From Fimbriimonadaceae bacterium (GTDB lineage: Bacteria; Armatimonadota; Fimbriimonadia; Fimbriimonadales; Fimbriimonadaceae), in the NCBI GenBank assembly GCA_020849075.1, contig JADLGZ010000212.1:1-13894 (forward strand): a DNA stretch of 13,894 bases, in the 5' to 3' direction. Below, piece by piece: positions 7,441 to 13,749 of this stretch. Both the position numbers and the translations under genes were made by a program. The number at the start of each line of letters is the position of its first letter. Positions within the stretch are counted from its first letter, which is position 1. The notes under the pieces are model-generated. The model saw only the letters and a program-made list of their open reading frames with translations, was not told where the DNA came from and did not search any database.

Positions 7441-8025
7441 ATGTTCGTAACCTTCGAAGGAGTGGACGGGGCCGGCAAGTCCACCCTCATTTCGGCCATT
7501 GCGGAAAGGTTGCGAGCGGAAGGACAATCGGTTCTCATTGCGAGGGAGCCTGGTGACGGCGAGTTTGGCCTTGCAATCCGTGAGATGCTGCTTGAGCGCC
7601 ACGTATGCCCTGAGGCCGAATTGTTCCTGTTCCTTGCAGACCGAAGCGAGCATGTTCGCAACACGGTCGCACCGGCACTGTCCCGCGGAACCACCGTGCT
7701 TTGTGACCGCTACGGCGACTCAACTGTTGTGTACCAGGGTTACGCAAGGGGGTTTGATATCGAGTTGCTCAAGCGCCTCAATCACTTAGCGACGCAGGGA
7801 TTGGTTCCTGACCGGACATTTCTTCTGGACGTTGATCCGGCAATCGCCGCTCAACGAGGCACCAAGGGGGACCGCTTAGATCGCGAATCGTCAAACTTTC
7901 ACCAATTGGTGAGGAATGGGTTCTTGAGTCTAGCTCGCGAAGAACCCCACCGGTTCGTGCTACTTGACGCCTCCAAGCCGCCAGACGAACTTCTTCATGA
8001 GGCACTAAATGCATGGCCGGCGTAA
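7441..8025 (+). CDS. tmk: Thymidylate kinase
   Basis: A 194-aa P-loop kinase that phosphorylates dTMP to dTDP for DNA synthesis. Visible motifs: P-loop GVDGAGKST (7-15), the substrate-binding REPGD (35-39, family REPGG), the DRY motif (CDRYGDST, 88-95), the thymidine-contacting QGYARG region (99-104), and a LID with GTKGDRLDRES (140-150). Length is slightly shorter than the usual 205-215. The P-loop Arg used by the yeast and human type is absent, so catalytic basic residues probably come from the LID, as in bacterial type II enzymes. The frame is open far upstream over glcD antisense, but ATG 7441 gives the family N-terminus (MFVTFEGVDG). It overlaps tsaE by 13 nt, suggesting one transcript. 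Confidence 0.95.
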   Translation: MFVTFEGVDGAGKSTLISAIAERLRAEGQSVLIAREPGDGEFGLAIREMLLERHVCPEAELFLFLADRSEHVRNTVAPALSRGTTVLCDRYGDSTVVYQGYARGFDIELLKRLNHLATQGLVPDRTFLLDVDPAIAAQRGTKGDRLDRESSNFHQLVRNGFLSLAREEPHRFVLLDASKPPDELLHEALNAWPA

Positions 8026-8420
8026 TACTGCGAAGCGAGGAAGAACTTCGGGAACAAGCCGCAGAGCTTGCGCGCCATTGGTTACAAGGGACCCTTGTCT
8101 TCTTGATGGGACCACTGGGGGTTGGGAAAACAACGTTTGTTCGAGGCGTACTCGCCAGCCTCGGCATTCGAGATGTTGTTAGATCACCGACTTTCAATCT
8201 GATTCAAGTCTTTGATACAGAGCCGCCGGTGATGCATGCAGATTTCTATCGTGTTGCGGCAGCTCTGGGCACCGGCGCAGAGGACTACCTTGATTCGCAT
8301 CTTTGCCTCATTGAATGGCCGGAGAATGCGCCCGATCTCTTGGACGGCCTATCCCATTGGACAGTGCAGCTAGAATTTCACCCGGAAGGAAGGCTCATGC
8401 AGGTCAAGGCTCCTACCTAA
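8013..8420 (+). CDS. tsaE: tRNA threonylcarbamoyladenosine biosynthesis ATPase TsaE
   Basis: A 135-aa ATPase of the TsaBDE complex, which makes the t6A37 modification on ANN-decoding tRNAs. Seen: Walker A GPLGVGKTT (33-41), switch I SPTFNLIQVF (58-67), Walker B region HADFYR (75-80) and LIEWPEN (99-105), all typical of TsaE. The segment between HADFYR and the EWPE motif is slightly short. The start ATG lies inside the tmk end (13-nt overlap), with GAGG about ten bases upstream. Association with tmk is common genome neighbourhood packing and does not imply shared function. tsaB and tsaD are not in the window. Confidence 0.93.
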   Translation: MAGVILRSEEELREQAAELARHWLQGTLVFLMGPLGVGKTTFVRGVLASLGIRDVVRSPTFNLIQVFDTEPPVMHADFYRVAAALGTGAEDYLDSHLCLIEWPENAPDLLDGLSHWTVQLEFHPEGRLMQVKAPT

Positions 8421-8426
8421 TACACT
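8421..8426 (+). promoter_or_regulatory. Putative -10 element, leaderless promoter of the oxidoreductase gene
   Basis: TACACT starts directly after the tsaE stop codon and ends seven bases before the ATG at 8434. No Shine-Dalgarno precedes that ATG. The spacing repeats that seen at tmk, supporting independent leaderless transcription of this gene. No clear -35 is present. Confidence 0.45.
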
Positions 8427-8433
8427 GTTAAAT

Positions 8434-9339
8434 ATGAAGGTTGCAATCCTAGGGGCGGCGCACGTGCACGTCAATGCCTATTTTTCACACCTTGGAGAGA
8501 ACCTGTATGGTGTTTATGACCATGATCCGGGGCGAGGCAGTCTCATTTCGGAGAAGTTTGGCGTCCCATTCTATGATTCGGCTCAATCGTTGATGGGCGG
8601 CGCAGACGCGGCCATCATTTGCTCTGAAACAATCCATCACGAAGAACTGATTGCAGTTTGCGTTCAAGCCGGGGCTCCAATACTTTGTGAAAAGCCAGTC
8701 GCGATGAATCGTCGAACGGGCGAACGAATTCACCAACTGGTCAAGAGCCATCCGTTCATGACGGCACTTCCATGTCGGTTTTCACCAATGTGGAATCGGG
8801 TTAAACAACGGGTTCTATCGGGCGAGATTGGCGATATCCTCGGGATCGCCGCCACAAATCACGGCAAGTGTCCTGGCGTTTGGTTCATGGTTAAAGAACT
8901 CGGCGGCGGAGCGATTCTGGATCACACTGTTCATTGCGCCGATCTGATCAACCAACTCGGTTTTGGCGCACCAGTCGCGGCCCAGGTTAGCCACACGAAC
9001 AACTTCCGTAGCACTGAGGTCGAGGACGCCGCGATGATAACCTTTGACTTCCCGCAAGGAAAGTTCGTGACCTTGGACTCGAGTTGGAGCCGACCGGCCG
9101 CTTATCCGACCTGGGGTGACCTGACCTTAAGCATTGTGGGTGACCTCGGTGTGATTGAGGCCGATCTGTTTGCGCAATCAATCATGCATACGCAAGAACA
9201 AAGTAAGTTGAGTAGCTATAGCTCAAACTTGGAGAAAGCGCTCTTAGATGATTTCCTCAGCGGACCACCCTACGTGACCGGCCTTGATGATGGCCTACAC
9301 GCCGATGCTTGGGCTTGGTTGGCCCTTGAATCGATTTAA
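8434..9339 (+). CDS. Gfo/Idh/MocA family NAD(P)-dependent oxidoreductase
   Basis: A 301-aa two-domain oxidoreductase. The N-terminal Rossmann fold begins MKVAILGAAHVH, with the usual G-x-G-x-x-G dinucleotide loop replaced by G-A-A-H-V-H as in a subset of the family. The hallmark EKPVA is at 86-90. The substrate domain has GGGAILDHTVHCAD (157-170), containing the conserved Asp and His (D163, H167) of the catalytic site, and a strand rich in hydrophobics (TFDFPQGKFVTLDSSW). Members usually oxidise or reduce a sugar, inositol or sugar derivative; the substrate cannot be deduced. It is slightly shorter than the common 330-380 aa. It has its own likely leaderless promoter. Its stop codon overlaps the stop of the convergent downstream gene within TTAA. 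Confidence 0.9.
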   Translation: MKVAILGAAHVHVNAYFSHLGENLYGVYDHDPGRGSLISEKFGVPFYDSAQSLMGGADAAIICSETIHHEELIAVCVQAGAPILCEKPVAMNRRTGERIHQLVKSHPFMTALPCRFSPMWNRVKQRVLSGEIGDILGIAATNHGKCPGVWFMVKELGGGAILDHTVHCADLINQLGFGAPVAAQVSHTNNFRSTEVEDAAMITFDFPQGKFVTLDSSWSRPAAYPTWGDLTLSIVGDLGVIEADLFAQSIMHTQEQSKLSSYSSNLEKALLDDFLSGPPYVTGLDDGLHADAWAWLALESI

Positions 9340-10292
9340 GACTTCTTCCACCGAGCGATAGATCTGAGCCCGTCCTTCGAATACAGAACCGCTTGGGTTG
9401 GAGCGTCACGCGGCGTCCAGACCAAGACCCCAGAATCAACGTTCCTAACGCCGACTGCTGAAGGTAGTTTGAGTTCTAAGCCGCTCCCCGTATTGCGGAG
9501 GATGACACCAGACGCCGAATTCACCTGAATAATGTCACTGAACTCGCCTGGAAAGAAGATTGGATCACGGCTCTCGGAAAAATTGACTCGTTCACAAGTT
9601 GGTAACTGGATGATCCCAGCGATTCGGGTGTTGTAGGACGTTGTCTCAATGAAGCGAAGGACTTGCCCGGTCGGGAGTAAATCAACAACTGCCGCGCCCA
9701 CGCCCATCGAATTGAACTCGGCTAAGCCGCCCTCAACTGGGCTCCTAGAGATTCCCCATTCCCCTAATCTTTGTGAGACCAAATTCAACCAAGGTCCAGA
9801 TAGGAATAGACGATCTTCCACTGCGTTATAGGCCTTCGATGCTCCCTCCATTACCCCCACCGCTTCAAACCATGGGGACGCCTGCTTCAGATCGAACTTA
9901 ACGAGAACTTCCAACCAAGTCTTTCTGTCCTTTCCCGCCCAGCGGGGCGCCAAGAACAGGTTGTTTCCAGCCACTTCCCAACCCGCCAAGCCTGCCGCTG
10001 CCCTATCTTTTGACGAGTTTGCTTCAATCTCTTCTGGCGTGAAAAAGCGCGGGGAAGTGGGCAGATCGGCGAACTTGGTAGATCGAGTCTTCCCGGCCGC
10101 GGTTACCGACAGGCCCTTCTCATCCCACTTAAAACTGGCTCCGCCAGACTTGAAGGCAAACGAACTGACGGCCTTGCGAGGCGGCAACTTGATCGGAACT
10201 AGGGTGCTTGCCTTACCATCGCGGATGGCAAACGCACCATTACTCAGGGTAATGGTAGGGGTAAGGATGAGGGCTGGCAATAGGCTCAGCAT
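9336..10292 (-). CDS. Probable secreted beta-rich protein of unknown function
   Basis: A 318-aa protein that I do not recognise. The N-terminus MLSLLPALILTPTITLSNG is hydrophobic and resembles a signal peptide, though without the usual positive residues; a stop codon two codons upstream rules out an extended start. The rest is rich in short alternating hydrophobic strands, Gly, Ser and Thr with few cysteines, consistent with an extracytoplasmic beta-sandwich or adhesin-like fold. No catalytic motif is evident. Coding quality is good throughout. It is convergent with the oxidoreductase (shared TTAA at 9336-9339) and divergent from a small cysteine protein 12 bp away. Confidence 0.8.
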   Translation of the reverse strand: MLSLLPALILTPTITLSNGAFAIRDGKASTLVPIKLPPRKAVSSFAFKSGGASFKWDEKGLSVTAAGKTRSTKFADLPTSPRFFTPEEIEANSSKDRAAAGLAGWEVAGNNLFLAPRWAGKDRKTWLEVLVKFDLKQASPWFEAVGVMEGASKAYNAVEDRLFLSGPWLNLVSQRLGEWGISRSPVEGGLAEFNSMGVGAAVVDLLPTGQVLRFIETTSYNTRIAGIIQLPTCERVNFSESRDPIFFPGEFSDIIQVNSASGVILRNTGSGLELKLPSAVGVRNVDSGVLVWTPRDAPTQAVLYSKDGLRSIARWKKS

Positions 10293-10304
10293 TACCTAAC
10301 TAGT

Positions 10305-10508
10305 ATGCACTGTCGAGATTGTGCTCGCTATATTGGTGGACGATGCGTGGATGGGAAAGTGAACCCTCAATCTTGGAGCATGGCCGTCGAAGTGGCCAAC
10401 GTGATGGGAATTCGATCCATTTGTGCATTCAATGATCATCGCCAGAAGCTGGTAGACAGCCGGGGCCGTCGGGATACGCAAGTGCAGGGCAAACGAAAGA
10501 AAACCTAA
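10305..10508 (+). CDS. Small four-cysteine protein of unknown function
   Basis: A 67-aa protein starting MHCRDCARYIGGRCVDG. Cysteines at 3, 6, 14 and 39 (C-x2-C-x7-C ... C) could bind a zinc ion or iron-sulfur cluster. The central part, VNPQSWSMAVEVANVMGIRS (19-38), looks like a conserved helical segment, and the tail (54-67) is strongly basic. Codon use is consistent with a real gene, it does not overlap another coding frame, and it fits neatly between the secreted-protein gene and the rpsR terminator. The stop codon lies within the left arm of that terminator hairpin. I assign no function; a small zinc-ribbon-like nucleic-acid binder is one possibility given the basic tail, as inference. 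Confidence 0.7.
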   Translation: MHCRDCARYIGGRCVDGKVNPQSWSMAVEVANVMGIRSICAFNDHRQKLVDSRGRRDTQVQGKRKKT

Positions 10509-10522
10509 GGTGTTCCTTAGGT
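10503..10522 (-). terminator. Intrinsic terminator of rpsR
   Basis: A perfect 8-bp inverted repeat (ACCTAAGG / CCTTAGGT, 4-nt loop) lies 27 bp after the rpsR stop. On the minus strand it is followed by a T-rich run (TTTCTTTCGTTT), as expected for a Rho-independent terminator. The left arm contains the stop codon of the convergent small gene, and it may also act in the plus direction though without a T-run there. Confidence 0.75.
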
Positions 10523-10549
10523 CTCCGTTCGCTTGTTTGGACCTCTGGA

Positions 10550-10963
10550 CTAGTCCCGAGGCTCGCGCGGCTTGCGATCTTCTCGCGACCGCATGGGGCG
10601 ATCTGGGCCAGGTTCGTTCACCACGAATGGCAGGAGGGCCATTTCGCGGGCGCGGCGGATTGCCTGCGCTACCATTCGTTGTTGCTTTGCCGTGTTGCCA
10701 CTTTGGCGGACAGGGAGCATCTTGCCTCGATCATTCATGAAACGCCGTAGTAGGGCCGTTTCTTTGTAGTCAATGTGAAAGATCTTGTTGGTGGTGAGGT
10801 AGCTAACCTTCTTCTTCCGACGACCGCGAGGGCGGAGGTCGCCTTCCTTATCGCGCAAAATGGCAGCCGCATCATTCTTGGGGTCCTGTATTTCTTGTCC
10901 ACCGGTATTCGGCGCAGCCTCGGTACCCATTTCGGCCGGCGTCGGGGTGGTCTCTTCGCTCAT
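10550..10963 (-). CDS. rpsR: 30S ribosomal protein S18, with extended termini
   Basis: A 137-aa protein whose residues 50-117 match S18: RRKKKVSYLTTNKIFHIDYK, then FMNDRGKMLPVRQSGNTAKQ and the C-terminal VAQAIRRAREMALLPF. S18 forms a heterodimer with S6 on the platform of the small subunit. Typical S18 is about 75-80 aa; here there is an acidic, Pro/Thr-rich N-terminal extension of about 45 residues and a charged, Arg/Pro-rich C-terminal tail of about 20, both likely disordered. The start is ATG 10963, four bases after AGGA; the frame stays open upstream to 11059, but that stretch is the untranslated leader. rpsR usually sits between rpsF/ssb and rplI; here neither is adjacent and the gene has its own promoter, leader hairpin and terminator. 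Confidence 0.95.
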   Translation of the reverse strand: MSEETTPTPAEMGTEAAPNTGGQEIQDPKNDAAAILRDKEGDLRPRGRRKKKVSYLTTNKIFHIDYKETALLRRFMNDRGKMLPVRQSGNTAKQQRMVAQAIRRAREMALLPFVVNEPGPDRPMRSREDRKPREPRD

Positions 10964-10993
10964 TTGGTCCTGTTTCTTCTCCAATGTGAGTTC

Positions 10994-11009
10994 ACGCCAA
11001 GACTGGCGT
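10994..11009 (-). promoter_or_regulatory. Leader hairpin in rpsR 5' untranslated region
   Basis: A perfect 6-bp stem, ACGCCA / TGGCGT, with a 4-nt loop lies near the 5' end of the predicted rpsR leader, about 30 bases before the start codon. Ribosomal protein genes are often autoregulated through such leaders, and S6:S18 is known to bind leader RNA in other bacteria. Here only the hairpin is seen; the regulatory role is inferred. Confidence 0.4.
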
Positions 11010-11017
11010 AAGGAACG

Positions 11018-11026
11018 AGTATAGCA
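11018..11026 (-). promoter_or_regulatory. Extended -10 promoter of rpsR
   Basis: The minus strand reads TGCTATACT: a TATACT -10 (five of six) with the TGn extension that can replace a -35 element. Transcription would start near 11011, giving a leader of about 48 nt that includes a hairpin and an AGGA Shine-Dalgarno before the rpsR ATG. Confidence 0.6.
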
Positions 11027-11225
11027 TGATCGCTCGATTCCCATGGAAAGGAGGCTCAATTATTGCCAGCCAGCAATTGCTCTGCTATCAATGCCACCGG
11101 ACTTTGGTCCTAAGCCCCATAAGCCCGTATTTCATGGGTTCTGCACTCCGAACGAACGGGGAAAACAGACTATGTCTCTGCTGTCTCCATCCCCCATGGA
11201 GCGGCGTGGCCCAAAGACCCGAACC

Positions 11226-11248
11226 GATGCCCCGCCCCCAGGGGCATC
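11226..11248. terminator. GC-rich hairpin downstream of the GGDEF gene
   Basis: GATGCCCC / GGGGCATC form a perfect 8-bp stem around a 7-nt loop. It is the second of two tandem hairpins beyond the stop codon of the minus-strand GGDEF gene. No T-run follows on either strand, so it is a transcript-end or stabilising structure at most. Confidence 0.4.
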
Positions 11249-11259
11249 TCCCAATCCCC

Positions 11260-11280
11260 AGGCCGGCTCTAAGCCGGCCT
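11260..11280. terminator. Strong hairpin, likely transcript-end structure of the GGDEF gene
   Basis: AGGCCGGCT / AGCCGGCCT form a perfect 9-bp stem with a 3-nt loop, starting about ten bases after the GGDEF stop. On the minus strand there is no T-run after it. On the plus strand it is followed by a pyrimidine tail (TCCCTCTTTG), so a plus-strand terminator for an unseen RNA is also possible. Confidence 0.5.
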
Positions 11281-11290
11281 TCCCTCTTTG

Positions 11291-13216
11291 CTAGGCAGCC
11301 TCGCTCAAGTCTAGTACTAGTGCGCAGATGCGAGGATCAAAACGGTGAGGATCTAGAGCCAGAGGTTCGCCGTTCTCTTCGGCTAAGGCAACCAGCACTG
11401 AGACAATCCGTGCCAAAAGGGGAATCCGCTCACCCGTCATGCGCAACGGGCCCTCGCCGTCATAACGCTCATTCAGGGCGAGTAGCGAAGGCATGAGGGG
11501 CCGAATCTCCGGAGCAAGCTCCATCTGACGCCTCGTTTCCGGACCATCCTCTTGCATCATTCGCCTATAGCTGGGGAGAAACCGGATCAGCCGCTCCAAT
11601 ATCTGCACCTGATTTGTGCTGAGCCGCAGCGCACCGCCTAACTGCCTGACAAGTCCCTGCAAATCTTCCCATAACCCTTGAGCCTTGGAGATATCTTCAG
11701 ACGTCTGCCAGCGTTCAAGCCAGAGACGATCATCCTCGGTTTCCTTTTCTTGCTCGTAATAGTGCCCCTCGAATTTGACGGTACAGTTCCGACCTGCGCG
11801 TTTGGCTTGGAACAAGGCACTATCAGCGGCTTTAAAGAGGGTGTTGGCCTCCCCTGCCGTCTCCGGGTAGGCAGACACGCCGATTGAGGCCGACACGTGG
11901 CGGACGTTTCCGCTGGCTCCCGTAAACTCAATTGACTCTATCGCCGCCCTTACCCGCTCTGCTACTTCAAAGGCTTGCTCGAGGGCCAGCCCCGGAAGGA
12001 CTGCCGAGAACTCCTCGCCTCCGTATCGAGCTCCAAGGTCGTAATGTCGAAGGGATTCGTCCAGTTTCTCGGCAACACGCTTCAAGACCCAGTCTCCTGC
12101 GTCATGGCCCTCTTCTTCATTGAACGCTCGGAAATGGTCAACATCAATCATCAGTAACCCAAGCGGTGAGCCGCTTCGTTGAGCAAGGTTAAGTTGCGCT
12201 ACCACGAAGTCTTGCAGTGTGCGATGGTTTGCGATTCCCGTCATCGGGTCGAAGCTAGCCAGCCGCTCAATAGATTCGTAGTTTAGGGAGGTGTTTAGGG
12301 CCAAGCTTAGGTGCTCAGATAACGATCCAAAGAGTTCGTGGCTCGCCTCAAACCCATGATCATCTTCCCTCCCGATCAGCTCAAGTACGCCGATGAGCTT
12401 GTCGGCAACGACCAAGGGCATCGCAATCATTGACTTTGCAGGTAAGAAGCAGAATCGGGCTTCCAATTGGGCCGTGAGGACATTCTCACCCACGTTTGGG
12501 ACGCTAAACACGCTCCGCTTGGCAGCGACAAAATCGGCAGCACAGGAGAGGGCTTCTGGATGGAGCGTCTCCAGAGCCTTCGCACCTTGGCGATTTACAC
12601 CTACTCGCGCCCTCAGGATAAGGTCCTCATCCTCGGCCGATTTCGTCCACAGAAGGACTGCCGCAAGATCACAAGCGCTCGATATCTCGTGCGCCGCCAA
12701 GACGGCTAGTTCTTCTAGGTTGCCGTGCATTGAGAGAGCCTTGCCAATTCTTCGGAACAATTCAGCCGCCCGACCATTGACCTCCGAATGAATCCGAGCT
12801 TCCGTCTCTTCCTGCGCGGCACAAACCAGGAGGGCTGTCTCGCCACCGCCCAATACCCCACTAAAATAGCGGTGACGGTCGAAGAAGAGGCAACCTGACT
12901 CTGGACTCTCCACGAGCCCATGGAGTGGTGAATCAAGCAAGTTTGAGCCGATTGTTAGGAGCTGGATCCGGTCGGCGAGACCCCATGTAAGGCGTACCCT
13001 GCCGTTCGGACTAATAACTACAAATCCGATGGACCTCGGGTCTAACTCGCCTACCAACCCGGGAACGGGTAAGTCCATGACCAACTGGCTCCCTTCGGGA
13101 AAGGCGATTGTAACCGGGAATCCTTCCAAGGACCAAGGCCCGGGAGCAGGTGAAGACCTGACCCCCAAGAACTTCAGTGCCTCTTGAAGCTGCTCAATCT
13201 TTGGATTCTCGCTCAC
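11291..13216 (-). CDS. GAF-GGDEF diguanylate cyclase with degenerate HD-GYP-like tail
   Basis: A 641-aa cytoplasmic signalling protein with no membrane segments. Residues 1-140 are an unassigned N-terminal domain. About 148-310 looks like a GAF sensor domain. The GGDEF domain spans about 315-482: DPMTGIANHRTL (323-334), metal-binding IDVDHF (357-362) and active site RYGGEEF (397-403). The inhibitory-site motif RHYD (390-393) lies at the correct distance before it, so product feedback inhibition by c-di-GMP is expected. After a charged linker, residues 515-641 resemble an HD-GYP domain in outline (RLSTNQVQILERL, then YDGEGP, TGERIPLLARIVSV and FDP), but the HD pair, HDIGK motif and HHE are missing. 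The tail may be a non-catalytic sensor or dimer element. The start is a GTG with no Shine-Dalgarno, divergent from the ORF before secA. Confidence 0.9.
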   Translation of the reverse strand: MSENPKIEQLQEALKFLGVRSSPAPGPWSLEGFPVTIAFPEGSQLVMDLPVPGLVGELDPRSIGFVVISPNGRVRLTWGLADRIQLLTIGSNLLDSPLHGLVESPESGCLFFDRHRYFSGVLGGGETALLVCAAQEETEARIHSEVNGRAAELFRRIGKALSMHGNLEELAVLAAHEISSACDLAAVLLWTKSAEDEDLILRARVGVNRQGAKALETLHPEALSCAADFVAAKRSVFSVPNVGENVLTAQLEARFCFLPAKSMIAMPLVVADKLIGVLELIGREDDHGFEASHELFGSLSEHLSLALNTSLNYESIERLASFDPMTGIANHRTLQDFVVAQLNLAQRSGSPLGLLMIDVDHFRAFNEEEGHDAGDWVLKRVAEKLDESLRHYDLGARYGGEEFSAVLPGLALEQAFEVAERVRAAIESIEFTGASGNVRHVSASIGVSAYPETAGEANTLFKAADSALFQAKRAGRNCTVKFEGHYYEQEKETEDDRLWLERWQTSEDISKAQGLWEDLQGLVRQLGGALRLSTNQVQILERLIRFLPSYRRMMQEDGPETRRQMELAPEIRPLMPSLLALNERYDGEGPLRMTGERIPLLARIVSVLVALAEENGEPLALDPHRFDPRICALVLDLSEAA

Positions 13217-13270
13217 TCAAGCTAGTTGTCGGTACAAGTGTTCGTGCCCAACAGGTTCAAAGCAGCGAAT

Positions 13271-13681
13271 ATGCGCGCAAGTCAAACGGGCTCAAACTCC
13301 TTGCCCCGAGTTCCGGGGCCTGGTCTAGGAATCGGAGACTGGTATCATGCGTTGAAGAAAGAGTTCGTGCTTCACTTCATTCCCGCCCTGCTACTGCTAC
13401 TAGTTAACGGTCACTTGGGACAACCCGGTGAGTTAGCAGGATTTTTGCCAGCTCAGCGCATGATTGTCGCGCTAAGCCAGCCTAAAGATTCCTTGACCCT
13501 TCGCCGTAAGGCGACATCAATGGCGATTCGGGTTCTGGCATGGGTTGGCCGTTGGAAATCCCCGACCCCCAGCGAAACCCTGACGTTGGGTGGGGACCCA
13601 ACTGGCGTGATTGATAACCCAATGTTGTCAATCCCAGAAGCCAACGAACGCAGTGATCGGTCTCGAGACGGCCCGGCTTAG
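13271..13681 (+). CDS. Small exported or membrane-anchored protein upstream of secA; SecM-like candidate
   Basis: A 136-aa ORF from ATG 13271 (the frame is open back to a TTG at 13226, and a TTG at 13352 would start right at the Lys-Lys of the signal-like segment). Residues 29-46 (KKEFVLHFIPALLLLLVN) form a positively charged end followed by a hydrophobic core, resembling a signal peptide or anchor. The middle contains a basic amphipathic stretch (RRKATSMAIRVLAWVGRW, 78-95), and the protein ends SRDGPA (131-136). Codon use looks coding. The stop lies 68 bp before secA on the same strand. E. coli SecM has the same arrangement: signal sequence, about 170 aa, end at an R-A-G-P arrest motif, directly before secA. 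Here R-x-G-P is shared, but the other SecM arrest residues (Phe150, Trp155, Ile156) are not. No homology is claimed; it could be an unrelated small membrane protein. Confidence 0.55.
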   Translation: MRASQTGSNSLPRVPGPGLGIGDWYHALKKEFVLHFIPALLLLLVNGHLGQPGELAGFLPAQRMIVALSQPKDSLTLRRKATSMAIRVLAWVGRWKSPTPSETLTLGGDPTGVIDNPMLSIPEANERSDRSRDGPA

Positions 13682-13705
13682 CCCCGCGTAGCGGCCTCGT
13701 AGCAC

Positions 13706-13729
13706 CTCACCCATTAACCAAATGGTGAG
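13706..13729 (+). promoter_or_regulatory. Hairpin A in the secA leader
   Basis: CTCACC-(C)-ATT pairs with AATGGTGAG around a 5-nt loop, giving a 9-bp stem with one bulged C. It begins 25 bases after the stop of the upstream ORF. Its right arm overlaps the left arm of hairpin B, so the two cannot form together. Confidence 0.5.
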
Positions 13730-13740
13730 CCTGACCATTT
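13720..13740 (+). promoter_or_regulatory. Hairpin B, adjacent to the secA start
   Basis: AAATGGT pairs perfectly with ACCATTT around a 7-nt loop. It ends nine bases before the secA ATG and would occupy the ribosome-binding region, where no Shine-Dalgarno is visible. It competes with hairpin A for bases 13720-13726, the pattern of a switch controlling secA translation. Confidence 0.45.
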
Positions 13741-13749
13741 CACTTAACC

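Larger units (their letters stand above)
10964..11290. other. Intergenic region between rpsR and the GGDEF gene
   Basis: This 327-bp stretch has no convincing coding gene. Its left part holds the rpsR promoter and leader. The rest (11027-11225) is rich in small inverted repeats, for example GGAC-TTTG-GTCC at about 11099-11110 and AGAC-TAT-GTCT near 11167, and contains an isolated AAAGGAGG (11047-11054) with no nearby ATG or GTG. The right end has two GC-rich hairpins listed separately. An RNA gene is possible, but I recognise none: it matches neither tRNA, tmRNA, SRP, RNase P nor a known riboswitch by eye. Confidence 0.5.

Noticed and set aside
10964..11059. N-terminal extension of rpsR by 32 residues
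   Set aside because: The stretch covers the -10 promoter and leader hairpin, and ATG 10963 has a well-placed AGGA.
10964..11290. Riboswitch, c-di-GMP aptamer, tRNA, SRP or RNase P RNA in the intergenic region
   Set aside because: Short matches to fragments of such consensus sequences were seen, but no full core; nothing firm enough to name.
11026..11496. 156-aa plus-strand frame overlapping the GGDEF 3' end
   Set aside because: Low-complexity Pro/Arg-rich translation, half of it antisense to the GGDEF gene; the AAAGGAGG at 11047 has no ATG or GTG at proper spacing.
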